NCBI GenBank assembly: GCA_003118195.1
Contig: BEXV01000774.1
Span: forward strand, 14,274 to 78,273
Length of the DNA: 64,000 bases
Origin: Hemicentrotus pulcherrimus
Taxonomy: Eukaryota; Echinodermata; Echinoidea; Camarodonta; Strongylocentrotidae
Direction of reading: 5' to 3'
Made by a program: the position numbers and the translations under genes. Within the stretch, counting starts at the first letter, position 1. Each line of letters starts with the position of its first letter. Below, piece after piece: positions 46,686-61,030 of the stretch. The notes below the pieces were generated by a model, which made no database searches, had not been told where the DNA came from, and worked only from the letters and a program-made list of their open reading frames with translations.

Positions 46686-48310
46686 TCCCTCCATCTCTAT
46701 TTCCATACTCCCCCTCCCTGCCCCCCTCTCCTCCATTAGTCCATACTAATCTTTCTTCATCTTGGCCTAATAACCCATCTCTATATCATCATGATCATCA
46801 GCATCATCCCACTCAAGATCCACATCCATGGCACCAGGGTCCATCAACCAACTTGAGATGTTTACAAAATGGACCATCCTAGGGGTAGGAGGTACAGAGA
46901 GGGTCAAGCCAGCAATAAGCCTGGAGAGGGAGTTTCAAATTGTGACGTTCCTAATCACATTTTCTCTCTGAAGTATCACTTGACAGTCGCAAAACACAAA
47001 TATGAACCTGAACTATTGACCACCCACTTACAATTTCCAATCATAAACTTGACACTATCCAAGCAAAATTAGATCCAGGGGAACATTAAAGTACATTGTC
47101 CTATTCCCATCATGATATTGATCAAAATGATGGCAAAATCAACAACAAAAGTTACACAGGGAAGGTCAACACTAGAATAAATGACATGGATGTCAATAGT
47201 GAAATATGAGCATGTCCATAATCCAGGGCTTTCATGCCTCATTTTCATCTTTGGAACTGAGCCAAAAAAGAATGCACACTGCATTTCTATAAACTTTCAT
47301 AAAAAGGTAATACTGGCTGATAGGAACACTTTTACCAAGTAAAGATGGAACATTGCCAATCTGGGGGTGTAGCAATTAAAAAAAAAATTCTTGCTTCAGA
47401 TTTATGTAATTTTAGTGTCTAGGTGATAAGGATCATAATAAAGGCTATTGATGAGGAAAATACAGATGGTACCCATTTTTTTTCTTCATACTGTAAATCA
47501 ATTTTAAGCAGCTATATCGAGCAGTATACCCTTGGCTTTACATCATACAAATGAATTTTAAAAATTGTGCTTTTCAATGTCTAGCTTCATGAATCTCATG
47601 AATCTCCTCAACCTCATCCACTTTTGATAATAAAAAGATTGTGAAAACATTCTTGCTTTGTCTGCATGCTTTCAGGCTGTCGTTATTCATTTTCTAACCT
47701 AACCTCGGTCCCCATCCCAGCATGGGACCTAAAACCAATGCAATAATCGCCACCCTTTGTCTGCACTCATCCTCTAATTATTCAAATTTAATTATTTCCA
47801 TTTCTCTATTTTTCACTGCCATAGAGAGACGAGATCTATATAAATTGGACTGTTCCATTGGGAGGTTTATAAACCTCGTCATCTCTCAGTTACTTGTGAT
47901 TTCTAGTTTTATTCATCCTAGAATCCATCATAGTTTTTGAAATATTTATGCCAATGATGTATGTCTGGCTCCCCACATCCTACAACCTCAGGCCAATCAT
48001 AGTCTCCTCTCAAGACTTTGTGTCTAAAATGTTTTATGCAGACCGACAACCAGCTACTTATTTCACATGTTTGCAAGCTTTACAAATTAAATCATTTCTT
48101 TTTCTTACAAGCAATAACTAGCTCCAAGGCTTTCCTCATCTTAATTTCTTAAATGATGAATATCTTTTTAGTTCAAAAATATTACACTGATGCAATTTAA
48201 ACGTTGGCTGATGGTGACTTAGCATAAGGCACTAGAAATAATGTTTAAATGCTTCTCCAAAAGCGAGAATACCTTAACCAGATTTCCCAGTTTTAATGGG
48301 TTTTTTTTTT

Positions 48311-48685
48311 AAAGAGTGAAGTAGGTTATGGCACAATCTATTTGTTCATGTAATAGGTATTTTCAAAAAAAGAGTTAAGTAGGTCATGACACAATCTATT
48401 TGTTCATGTAATAGGGTAGAAATCTAAGTCAATTATTTCATCCTTGAATCATTTTAATGAGCTGGGAAATAATTTCTGTTTTACACTTGAGTTGTTTCCA
48501 CATGCTGCTCCTGTATTTTTGAACTTTTTACCCAATGTTTACATTTTGTAGGATGAAATTTGTTACAAAAGTCACCTTTTCAACAGTTTATTGCTAAATG
48601 TTATCCTTGTCATGGAACAATATATTTGTTGATGTAATAGGGTAGCAATCAAAGTCAATTATTTCATCCTTGAATCACTTTATTA
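48311..48685. repeat. Locally duplicated AT-rich block (three partial copies)
   Basis: A segment with ACAATCTATTTGTTCATGTA recurs at 48330 and 48390 (period about 59). A longer version with GTCAATTATTTCATCCTTGA recurs at 48383-48461 and 48609-48685. Confidence 0.8.
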
Positions 48686-48718
48686 GAACGAAGCATGCAA
48701 ACAAACAATCGTTAAGTA

Positions 48719-48726
<8 letters not shown>

Positions 48727-48793
<67 letters not shown>
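48727..48793. repeat. (TC)n microsatellite
   Basis: About 67 nt of uninterrupted CT repeat. Confidence 0.95.
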
Positions 48794-48795
<2 letters not shown>

Positions 48796-51700
48796 GTTAT
48801 CTCAATCGTTTTTCATATAATAGGTCCATCCAAACAGCAAACAAACATTTATAAAAAACATTTTTTTTGGCTGCCATTTACAAAACAAGGAAAACCCATT
48901 AGAAACCACCAGTGCATGATACATCTGTATTTTTGCAATCCTGAGATTATACCATGAGTCCATGACTACAACATACTTATCTCCATAGGCTTCATCTCAT
49001 GAGACAGCTATTTACAACACAAAAAGTATGTAATCAAGACACCTTACACATCTCAAATGGACAAAGAGAGCAAGATTAATATAAAGAAAGGGCTGGAGTC
49101 CCTAGACTACATCTTACCCATCTCCATCGTCTAATGGAAGGGATGAGAGTCGAGAGGTTACCTAGGATGGGACCATGGCCTCACTCAGCTCACTCACTCA
49201 AGGTATCTCCTACGAAATCATTATCGGAGTCAAGAAGACTTTATAAAGAGAAGAGAAGACCATAGCAACGAGAGGCCCAGCAAAGTGATCAATGAGGATG
49301 AAATCCTATTCTATGCAAAGATATTGAAATGTGAAGAAATGCAAGAAAGGATCCTACGACTGATGGTTAATACTTTCTCAGAATGCTTGGAAGGTTATAA
49401 CCCATTACAACATCCACACATTTGAAACACTCAAATGATGCATAAATCACCAAGATCATAGGCCTACAACATACACCAAGGAAATTAACACTTACTTGGT
49501 ATTTGTCAAGCCTCAAGTTATGACTTCTTTCTTTTAATGTCATAATTTTTGTGACAATTATATCAATTTTACCAGCAATTGGACTTACAAGATGCTTTAT
49601 GTCTAAAAACCAATGTGTTTTGCAATATGAATATATAGGATTAGAACAATGTCAGTCTTCTAAAGGGTTGTTCCCACATTTGACAAGTAAATCAGCAATG
49701 CTTTTTGAAATGGTATTTTTGAAGCACACTTATTTCAAATCTGCTAAGACAGGCAAAGAAAAGAGAGAAAATGAAGAAAGAAGTAGCTTTTTGAAGTTTC
49801 AAAAGCAAAGGAAACAGTAACTCCACTTTATTGTAAGGCGTGCCCCCTAGCTACGTGTTGGCCGCATGCGGGAACAGGTCGATGGAAATACGAACGCTCA
49901 GCCCGCAGCACTGTTACAACACTAACAAAAATCAATCCATTTCTGAGTCAAGGCTACACAATAATGCAAGCCTGGGACTATTCAATATTACTGTACCCTC
50001 TTAGCTGGGGAAAAGCATGATGTAGTTGCAAGATCACGGTTCTCATTAGGTTCAAGAATACCCTGTAATTGCGCAGGTGCAGAAAGAGGAAAACAGGATT
50101 TCTAATTATCGCTGCCAGGAGCACAAAATTCCATCAAACATTTTTCTTTTTTAAAAATACAGAGGAGATATCCATAATCCATATGTTTCAGAAGAGTAAA
50201 GTAGCTATTTCATGTTTATGACAAAACAGTAGACTCCACATTAGTTGCTTTTTACATTCACATTAGCAATTGTTGTCGGACTTCTTAAAACATTCTTTTA
50301 AATTAAACTACCAAGCATTGCCACCTTCTGTTTTGACTCAATTATTTGAACAGCATATAGAAATTTTGCAATTATCTTGGAAATTGGTTCAATCATATTT
50401 AATTCAAGATTATATTTAATTCAAGATTATTCACAAAAGCAATTTAATTGCATATTAATTGCAAAATGCACCAGCCAACACTGCAACAAAGGACAAAAGG
50501 CTATATTTCTATAGCAGCAGAGTATTCGGAACATAAACAGCTAAGAAAAACAGAGTGTCACTTTTCTCCACACATAATTGATTTCATTTCCTACCCAGCT
50601 TCATATTCATCAAGCTAAGCTGCAGCTAGAAACACAAACAAAAGGACCTGATTAACAAATATATCAACGAGAGGGAAAGAGAGAGAGAGGGAGCCCCAAC
50701 AAATTATGAATTGGCGAGACAATAAGCAACCTCTTATAATGGATGCGGGTCATGCATCACATGCACCATCAACATAGCTAATGCTCTCCTTCTTTCTACT
50801 GCTGACGTGAGTAGCTCAGAGATTGAGCCGAGCATAAAATCGCTAAGCTAATCAACGTGACACCCCTAATATGGCATGACACACGTTCATTTCATGGAAT
50901 GTCACTCTCCAGTCGGATAGTATCAAACTGAAAGGAAACACACCGATATGACCCCCCTTAGCCCATACTTGACTATAACCTGCCATGATATATTCTCTTC
51001 TTGAGACCTGTAAATGATCTTCTAAAATTAAATACTTTCTGTAGATTTCGCCTTAGTCAAGAAGAAATCAGCTCGTATAATTAAAATACATCAAATAGTA
51101 TACAAAATATCTTCATCTTCATCTAAATCAATCATTCTACGCTGTACTAGATTTATTCCATTCAAAACCTGAGTCAAGACACTACCACTACCACTAACAT
51201 TCAGATAAAAATGATGATTTGAATAACTCTACTGGTAATGACTGCCATACAGTAGAAAACTCTTCCCATAATATCATAAACCTAATATCTTGAGATACAG
51301 ACAAAAAAAGGGAAATCGTCATCCTACGTCATATGACATAACAGTACACATGTATGCAAATGAGATGCAAATTTCTCCCAAAGCCATACCTCAACACAAA
51401 CAATCTTTGATGAGTCATTCGCTGTTCTTGAGGGTTTAGGTAACCTTGTTAGCAAGTAGTTTTCCAATTAGCCTGAATGAGCTCATATTGTGACACAGGG
51501 AAATATTGGTGAGAGCTTTCCTTGCCTATTACCTAAGCTTCAATGATTAGCTGGAGGACAATAACAATGGCGGGGGCTTATTGAATAAAATGTGAAACAC
51601 CACTTTGTTAAGTATACATGAAATGCTAGCGTTAAAACCATGCCTATACATGTATCATTCTCTCTCATTTGATAGAGTTTAAGGTACATGTATATCTTAT

Positions 51701-54700
51701 GTTCTATTATTGGTATGTGTATCTACAGAAATTGCCCTGTAACACTTAACATTACTATGAAGTATGATGTCATGATTCTGTACTTGATGGTGATAACGTC
51801 CCAAGAAAGAAAACTTGTAACATTGAAAATTGTATATAGATGATAAATACGAAACTGGCCGGCTCAGCTCAACAGCAAGGTTACTGCATTATTGAAAATT
51901 CATAATCACCATAGTCAAAACACCAGCCCATATAAAATGGCATAATCAAAATCCATTTTTACTGTGTATTAACCTAACCTTGAGGTTGGAAAATATGAAA
52001 ATGAAAGTCAACCAGAATGAAAGAAGTCGTAAATAATTGTGGCTACTTCGGCTAGTGACCTAAGCAAAACACAGGCATACAGTATAGACCCCAGCTGAGG
52101 TTTGGAAGAAAACAATTTACTCTCCATGGACTCGTATGAATCATCCATCCCCCCATTATGGAGTGAAATGATGGGAGGTCAACTGGGAGGGACTGCATCA
52201 CTGGAAGATGAGGAGAAGGATGAGACGATGAAGCAACATTGACATGTGAATGTCATCTTTTCTTCATTATGCCCTGGCATGAGATTTAACACAGCTTCAA
52301 AGGAACACTGGGAGCGAGTGTGGACTAAGGAGGAGGAAGAGGTGTGTGGGGGAGGTGCATGGAGCCTCCATGACCCGAAATCCATAATGTAAATGCTGGA
52401 AAAAACCACAAGACATGTCTGCACCAAAGCTGTGGAATGCTGCTTGCCTTCTGAGGTCATTTTATGGTTTCTTCAGAGGTCAAACCAAAGTCAATTTCAA
52501 ATTCTGGTAGATTTCAACATAGTACACTGCACCTTGTCTACTGTTTTCTCAAATAATTCCCACTTTTCAATTCTTTCTTTCTCGATGGCACCTGACACTG
52601 TCACCAAGAAGATGTATGAGGATGTTGTATCTTCTAGGCAGGGGAGGGTAATGACTAATGAGTGATATTTGGTGGAAAAGTCCACGGCAAGTTGAAGTTA
52701 TTTCTGAGGAATTATCTCATTTCGTTTGGCGTTGAAGGTTGTGGTAGCCGTATCCCAGCATGGGTTCTGAGGAACGGACGGTGTAGAATGAAGTGTTATG
52801 TGCCATGACTCATTGTTGAGTATAGAAATGGGAGAAGAACAGCAGTGGAGAGAGTGTAAGGTTTCTCTTTATCAACCATTAGTCATTGAATTCCTTTACT
52901 GTTAGGATGAGAATGCAGATGAATAATGATTATTGAAGATTGAAACAGGACAATGCAAAGGAAACAAAGCCAAACTGAAATCACATTAAACGTTGACTTT
53001 TAATGAGAATCCAAAGAGGGTTAAAGAAATTGGGTAACCAAAATTATTGATGAAATCAATGACAGATTCAATCTGATTGGGATAGATGAAGGCCTATAAA
53101 TAATGCCCACAAGAGCATGGAGCTTTACTTTAGTCTACACAATACTCATGGCCATTTTTATCACAAAAACAAAAGTAAAAATATACCCTACATTAAAAAA
53201 AAAAAACTTTTTTTTGTGGCTTGAATTGATTATTTGATAATGTAGAACTTTAGTCGACCAACTACTATTTTGTATTCAAATTTTACATTGACTGTACTAG
53301 TTTCTATAAACTTGGTTACTCATAGTCATAATCAGAAAAGCTTCAATAATCCAACTTATTCTGATGAAATAAACAAATTTACCTAAACAGTTCAGATCCT
53401 CTTCTGCATCATTTTAAGCTCTTTTTTCCTTTGCTACAAGCCTCCTATCTTTAATCCTTAGATTGCTAAAACACAAGGAACCTAATATGCCATTAATAAC
53501 CCATCAGCCTCTTTGATAACATCACACAAAAAAGTAGGTCTGTTGTCAAAATGAATTCTTTTGTTCAAAGTCATTATCAAGCTTTAGTTTCACAGCTTGG
53601 AATTAATTGGTCAAGATACTACCCCAGGACTTGGTGAGAAAAACCAGCTGTTCTAGCCTCTTCCACATCACAACGTGTCGGCTCCGAAGGAAGGATCATT
53701 GAATTAAAAAAGACTGTCTAACCACGTAGGTCCGTGGTCTAACCATTACAGCCCCCTCCCCTTTTTGATATATTGTTCCGATTGTATGCTTGATTAAGCA
53801 TGATTAAATGGGACTAAGTTTATTGTCATCCTAATCCACACTGACTTCTGAATTCTTTAGAGACCCACACAACCATGGTAGAACTAGAAGCAGAAGCTTC
53901 CTATTTGAAGAAAAAAAATATTCTCTTTACAAATAACATTTGAGTCAAGGGTTGCCTTTGGATATAATTAACGAGCATCTAAGAGATTCTGCTTGACTTT
54001 GAGACTTTAAAAGCTTAATTCTCTTTGAATTTAGGTTTGTAAAAAGGATTATACTACTAACTGCAGTCCAGAAAGGAAGGAGCAGTATTGATTTGTCCAG
54101 GATTTACTTCTCTTTACAACTTCCCCAGCAAAACAAAGTTAGATGATTTGAACATTATAGTCTCTAATCATGTTGAAATTCTAATTGTGGTAATGTTCAA
54201 ATGTACATAATAAGACATTTTCAATATCTATTAATTTGTCTACAGTTTTATTAGATCCTGCTACTTAAAAAAAAAATTTATTAAAACATTAGTGACACAT
54301 CTTAGAGTTTTAGGTGCATGCAATGATAAAACATTTGAAATATTCCTTCATGCGAAGCCAACTTCAAGGAACGACAACACACCACTCTCTGGTTGATCTT
54401 CTCTCTTCTGTCCTAACCAACACCTCAGGCAATTCATAATTATATTCTCCACACTTCATATGCTGAAATGAACACTGATAGTTCAATGCCTCTCTTTTGC
54501 CAACCCCTTCCAACCCACGCTATTTACCGGTAGCTTTGTCTTTGACTAGCACTGATTGGTGGCTGTGTATACCTGCATTATAATAAATACACATCTATAT
54601 ATTACCAGCTTTATATATAAAAACCACTGAAGGACCATGTTAACTCATGCAATACCAGATGGCCGCATGCAATAGACACACATCAATCATATCTTATCAT

Positions 54701-54712
54701 ATGCTGGGACAG

Positions 54713-54775
54713 TGAGGGCCAGAAGGACATTAACTCATAGTAACTCACATGCAGTTAATGCCCTTCTGACTCTCA
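54713..54775. mobile_element. Short palindromic element
   Basis: Arms TGAGGGCCAGAAGGACATTA..ACTC and, inverted, TGAGAGTCAGAAGGGCATTA..ACT surround a 16-nt spacer. Two other loci in this window carry the same arms. The short length and perfect-hairpin design fit a MITE or the tip of one. Confidence 0.6.
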
Positions 54776-55469
54776 ATAGATACCAGTGGCTTCCATTCAT
54801 AAGTTATGAATACCGGTACCATGTTGGAAATGAGAGGAAACGAAAGCCAGGATTCAAGTTACAGCACAGGGCTGCAAGTGCAAGACCTCCAGGAAGATCA
54901 TGAATAATGGAAGATATCAGAGATGACGGTACATGCCATGCTTCCATGGCAATGGCAGATTCCATTGATTAATTGATCATCCATTCATAATGGTAACATA
55001 CTCCATCTGAAAATGATGAATACCAGCAATACTCACGTTGCACTCTGCTTCAGCACCAAAACTGAAATCAGGTATAACGTAATCCACATGTAACTATCCT
55101 TTGATTGCAAGTCAACCTCCACTCAGGAATCAGTCTCTGCTTGTTGCTGTCACATCAGATGCTGCAGTACAGTGATAATGCTATTCTCATTTTCTAGCTG
55201 GATGAACCTCCCTCAACCAAATCTGCCACTGCAGAGATAGCCTCGGCCAACCTTCACTCAGGTTCCTGATGATATTCCTGACATACAAGTCCCTCCCTAA
55301 ATGAGCATGAATGGGAATGTACAATTGCAAATCCCGTAAAAAACAAGCGCAAATCAACTCGACTGCACTCAGCTCCGAATGAGAATGAGTGAGGAGAAAG
55401 ATGTGGGTTTACATTGGGTTATGAGAGAGCCCAGCTTGGTACCTACACACTCATCCCGTCTCTAAACCA

Positions 55470-55730
55470 CAAATGAATGGGAATGCACGCACACACGGAT
55501 TGGCTTGATCGGAGCGACACACACAAACCCCTCTATGCTTTACTGCATGGCAGGTATGTGTGACCCTGCTCTCTTGCTCTATCTCTCTCTGTTATCTGGA
55601 GGGGTATTGGCTGAGGGATTGCATGAGTGATATTATGGGGGCAGGGGAGAGTAGGCAGGGTGGGGCTTGGTATATATGTGGGATAAAAGCACCTGTATGG
55701 CAGAAGTAGAGCAGTAGCAACCCATAAAGA
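55470..55730 (+). promoter_or_regulatory. GC-richer patch with TATA-like box
   Basis: GGTATATATGTGGGATAAAAG lies in a locally GC-rich setting on the plus strand. No downstream coding exon was recognised, so a promoter role is speculative. Confidence 0.15.
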
Positions 55731-56404
55731 AAATAGAAATCAATGTATTAACAGGTCTCTATCTTTTTATCTTAACTTTTTACTTCTGCAGACTACCAGT
55801 GGTCCAGTACCTGCATTTACATTTAAGGGCACATGTCCTTGGTTTTGGTGGCATACAAGTGAAGTGTTTACAACATTAGCTTTTAAAGTTGTAAAATGAT
55901 CAAGTGTAACGCGGATAAGTAATATAAGTTTTCACATTTAAGTGCAACAAGAGCTTCTAGCGAACATCTCCTGGAATATCAAGGAGTTACCAGGGTTTAT
56001 AAAACATCTTGTGGAGACTAACTTGATACCTTATTTTCATAAAAACCAACAGATACCCAAATAGTCAAGCCATGAATATTCAAGTTGCCCACACTATGCC
56101 TATAGGCCTACATGACGTTAAATTGATGTCATGTAAAAGCTTCATAGTCATAGAAGGTGGCATTTAGTCGGACAGACAACTTTCTATGAAGAAAAAAACA
56201 CCAGTTAATCAATATCCACTTTAAATCAAGCTGAAATGTTAATGGAAAGTGCCTCCTTCCGCACTTTCAAAGCATGCTGGTTAGAAAGGTTAGGTTGATA
56301 ATAATGTGACTGTGGATGTCTTAGATACATGGTATGGGACTACACAAAGGGTTGTTGTGAAGCTATCTGAACAGGATGCAGTGTTGTCTCAAGATCTAAC
56401 TTGA

Positions 56405-56512
56405 ACCTCGCTCCTCGTGTGAGGAACAAGATCTATTCCACTCAAGATCAAAAACAAGACCTCGCTCCTCGTGTGAGGAACAAGATCTATTCCACTCAAG
56501 ATCAAAAGACTA
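56405..56512. repeat. 54-bp perfect tandem duplication with hairpin
   Basis: Two near-identical 54-bp units, each with the inverted repeat TCCTC-GTGT-GAGGA. Confidence 0.95.
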
Positions 56513-57574
56513 GTCCAAATAGATTAGACCATCTCAAACAAAAGACAGAATAGACAGGAAATGCATTCTCCAAAAACGAGCAACTCAAAATAGGAGTCAT
56601 ATAAATTCTGGTCAAGCCCAAGGGGATTGGTAAGGGACAGATAAATCAATACCCTATTTAAGCTCTTTCAAAGTAAAACCTTCCCCTCTAAAATACCTGA
56701 CTATTATTGAATAAATCTAGCGGAAATAGGACTTTGGGTACATTACAGTAGTATAGGATGAAGTTAAAATCCTGTACAATGCAATGCAAAATTAAATTCA
56801 AACTGTTTCGGATATTGCGATTAGTACTGAGTGCCTTCCCTAAAACATGCAACCTTGACCATTGTGTAATTATTCACATGGACCCAAGGCTTAACAAATA
56901 CCTTAATGTTTACACAAACATAACATTCCTATATAGCAGAATAGATAATCATATTTACACTCAGAAAGAACAATTTTGGTGCAATACTATTGTCATATTT
57001 AAATTTCTCTCACCTCCTAGAAACCAAACTGCAATTAATATCAACAATATTTCTTCTAAAGAAAAGTAGGAAGTAATTACCTGAATTTCCCAGCATCATG
57101 ATCATCACATATTTGCATGTCCATAATGCAGATAAATGACTCTATTGTGATAAATCAGATCCATGTCACTTGCTTTTTCGATTCATATTTGATCTCATGA
57201 CATCGCACGTTGGAATGCTTTCGTGTGCACGCTCTGGATCAACACTTCTCCGCCGCTTAATGAGAACAAACTAACAAGCCCACGTTTTAATACCAACTAT
57301 TCCAAGCTATTGATCTTTATGTATTTAATCCTCAACGCACCTGTGAACAAGTGGTAGTTGGAACAATGGATAGCAGGATGATCAGGCATTTGATTGTAGC
57401 AACTTGAAAGAAGACAATAAGTTTTGAACAGATAGGAATACAGGTTGACAGATTGGGTGGGAATATTGGTAAAAACCAATGCATTCATGGGGGCATAGAC
57501 CTGTAACTTCATTTGGTTGGATAGTCCTGTTTACACAATCGTTGAGGAGAAAAGAAAGATATTTTTTTTAATTC

Positions 57575-58064
57575 TTAAAGGTATTACAAAGTTTGGGGAT
57601 ATTTTGAAAAATGGGTGGATAGTGATTCTTTACAATTTTGGTATATTTGGATGCCACTGTGGATGTATCAAAAGCACTAGAAATTTTAGATCCTAAAACA
57701 CTTCTGCTTTCGAGAAAAATTGAATATAAAGATTTATCGGTACTCCCGATAAATGTTGATAAATTTCAAAAAGCTCCTACGGCCGTACAAATCTAAGAAT
57801 ATGTAGTTGTGGTATATAATTTCTGAACAGGAATAGCTGATTGATCGATTTTAGTAAATAAACATTGTTTTATAACTTAATTAATATCTTGACCTTGAGA
57901 GGGAGCTATTCAAGATAAAGTGTTTATTATTTACAATTTCATAACTTTAGAGTCCATTTCGACAGTGACAATGATCACTGAATAATATAGGATAGCATAT
58001 GCTTCGAATATGTTCATTTGAACCAGATTCATGACCCCATACCAAAACTTTGTATTACCTTTAA
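57575..58064. mobile_element. Terminal-inverted-repeat element, 490 bp
   Basis: The left end TTAAAGGTATTACAAAGTTT and the inverted right end TTAAAGGTAATACAAAGTTT match over about 25 nt. Ends coincide with TTAA. It shares TTAAAGG with the element at 8155. It contains the perfect hairpin TTTATCGG-TACTC-CCGATAAA at about 57732. No transposase, so nonautonomous. Confidence 0.65.
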
Positions 58065-60460
58065 AGGGAACAAAACACCCAAGACCCCCAAAATAATCAT
58101 GCTCTGTACATGTATGTTAAGGGTTCCATGCGCAGGTAAGTAATAAATCCTTGTCTTCATATTCCTTGACTTAGCCCAAAGAATGCAGGTTGAGTATTTT
58201 TCAAGCTGATCAAGATTTATACGTACATAACTATTTCCATTCATTCATTAACTATTTACAACTTTTGGTGACTTTTCCCCTTACCGATAAATTCTTCCTC
58301 TATTGACCATCTAAACAATTTAGTGAATCAAGTGGTGTTAGAAAGTAAACCACAACGTTTTTACAACTTCTTTCTGTGTTCCACACTAACAAACATGCAA
58401 ATAGGTAATGTCCCTTTCTTCTGGCCTTCTGTGGCTATTCTTTGGAACAAAGTAGAACATTTTAAGTGCTGGTGATGGGAGCTCCATACAGACTACATAG
58501 AGCACAAATGCCTTTAAGTTACAAAGAAAGAGAGAAGCACTCAAGATTCAACTTCTTGAATGCGCTGTCAAACGTAAAATGAATACGTTTGTCTACCCCA
58601 ACATAAACACAGTCTACACCATCAGCCTTACATCCAATCTACACCATAATTGCAGGTCCTTTTTTGATAAAGATATTTGTGCTCGTCATACTTATGGTTT
58701 TCCTTTGGCAAGTTGCACCCATCAATAATTCATTAAAAGACCAGACCAAATTTGAAGGGATATACCTATTTTCAAGTTGACATGACTATGAAAGAAAAAC
58801 TTTTTCTTATGAAGTATAAATTGTTGCTGCTATCTTCCAATATTTAGGATTGGTGATGTATACTATCAGATGAATACCTGACCCCAGTAGACCTTTGCCT
58901 TTATAAGCTTTTTGTTGTTTGTGCCAAATGATATTATATAATACTTTCATAATGAATTTTGGCTTTCAAAGTAACTCACAGGGCTTTAAAATGTTTCAGA
59001 AGTGTAGACTATTAGCAGGGGGACCAGGTAATTCATTCAATGCACAAGGAACCCAATTCAAAATTGAAAGAGTCCCTGATAACTCTTTATTATTCTACTC
59101 TCAATTTAGAAATCCTCTACCTAAAGCTCTCTTCTATTTAGAACACCAACAGTCTAAATAATGAAAGAAACTAGGGCTTCTTGAGCTTTTTCTGACTTCC
59201 ATTCTAAAACTCTGTCATCATACTATGATGATACATCGTCTTACCATGTCTAGTTTCTGTTTGCACTGATTGCCTAGGTACAGAAGGAGATCGGTTGCCT
59301 CAAGTTATGTCACCTACACGACCCCACAGATGTTGCCAACTGTCTATAGCATTTATGACAGTGATTTACAAAAGTGTATTTATAATAACTAGAGAGGGCA
59401 TCCTGGAACAGATGTTTAGTTTATTATACTGTTATTTCATCTTTCTACATAGATGTAAGCTAAGAACAATCCCGCTGAACATCAAATTTCACTCATGGCC
59501 GTGGTATATTAATCTTGGTCATTTTATGTCTCCCTACTTGACCCTAGCGCCAATAGTAAATATTTCTTATTCAAGTCACTCTTTACAATATGCACTGGTC
59601 AAGGATGTTTCTAGTGAATATCTCATGCATTATGCACAAAATGTCTCTCATGTTTGATACAGGTTCATTTTAAGGTAAATTTGCCTGGAGGGTCTGAATA
59701 TTCATGGATGAATTATTGACTTGTCTTTCATTGATTTATAATTCAAATTGCTATTTACACAAATTTTGATTACTTTAGAGGCCTCAAGGCTGACAAATAT
59801 CAGTAGACTTTGGATTGTGACGAGTAAACCACATGTTAGAAAATATAGTTTAACCATATACCGGTACCCATATATTTACCCCACCCCCCACCCAGAATAT
59901 GGAAAATAATGAAATATTCCTTACCATAACTCCATGGCTTTACAAGTGACCTACATTTTCTTGAGTTAAGTTGTATAGTAGTATGCTGGATGAAAAAGCA
60001 TTGCAAATACAAACAGAGATTTAAGCATTATTTTGCACAAGAACTTGATCAACATCGAGTTCAACCTGATTCGTTAAGAATGAAGATGGAACATAATGAT
60101 GTGATTCTTCCCTCAACGAGATACTTCATTCCATGTTCATCTATTCAAACTACATTCAGTATGAGCACCCCTCTCGCGATATGCTCATCTTATGTTTTTG
60201 TTAAAACATTTCTTCATATTAATTTTCTTCTTCCCTGTAAAGGCTGTTTACGAACAGTATTTTATTTGAAAACAACTTGAGGTTCTTGAGATGATCTCAC
60301 CATTTTATGCTAAGATCCTTATCTTGTTATCCTGGTAAGAAGGCACTGCCTGTCTGTATTGGAGTAACCAGGGATAATAGCCTGCTGGGACTTGAGAAAA
60401 TAACGAGCAGAAATCAAGAGTTAATCCCCATCACATCAAAACAATCTTCCTACACCACCA

Positions 60461-60480
60461 CCCCCCCCCCCCCCCCCCCC
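60461..60480. repeat. Poly(C), 20 nt
   Basis: A C homopolymer that was assembled through, unlike the two flanking N gaps elsewhere. Confidence 0.95.
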
Positions 60481-60937
60481 TCAACACCTAGCATCACACA
60501 CACAAATAAAAACCTCTCCAAAAAGACTCAATGATATCATCCCAACCCAATCATAATAGAACCATAAAAAGCAATGCTATCAGGAATAATAGACTGTTTC
60601 CTTCCTTGGCAAAAGAACAAAGTAAAGACAAATTATACTCTTATCAAATTTCATACATTCACTTCCAAAGCAAGATATGCGTGGGAACATGAGGAGGATA
60701 TTCCCATTCATGGGAGTGTATCTCTCTGTCTTGGTATCGTCTTGTTATTTCAGGATTGAGGGACAAACAGCATGGAGTCTGTATTTCGATTCATTCATAT
60801 TTAAAGCTGTGCCATCAATGACTTCTAAGAAGAAAAGAAATATGACCGACTATTCACAGCCAAATTATTCTACCTTCTAAAGCACAGTCAAAAGGCAGAC
60901 CTCTTGAAATATAAAATTAATCGTGTTTTGTCATGCT

Positions 60938-61030
60938 CAAGCTACCATAAGTTCATCTGGAGTTCTATTATATGTGGTTTACATGGATATTCGGCTTTTT
61001 TGCTCTACCTCTTACCGACACAAGAAACAC
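60938..61030. repeat. Direct duplicate, left copy
   Basis: Nearly identical to 61184-61279. Differences include substitutions and a T-run length change. The right copy begins directly after a single N at 61183. Confidence 0.85.

Larger units (their letters stand above)
46740..54700. other. No gene recognised
   Basis: About 8 kb of AT-rich DNA with a local duplicated block at 48311-48685, a (TC)n at 48727-48793, and a CpG-richer patch at 49840-49910 of unknown meaning. No coding exon is supported. Confidence 0.5.

Noticed and set aside
46470..46739. Ser/Leu-rich and Arg/Glu-rich frames
   Set aside because: They translate a (TTTC)n/(TC)n microsatellite and its pyrimidine-rich flanks.
53690..53706. 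GAAGGAAGGATCATTGAA resembling the 3' end of 18S rRNA
   Set aside because: The match is about 12 nt and nothing else of the rRNA flanks it.
59295..59657. 120-codon plus frame
   Set aside because: AT-biased composition, no start context, splice sites or recognisable motifs. It looks like chance.
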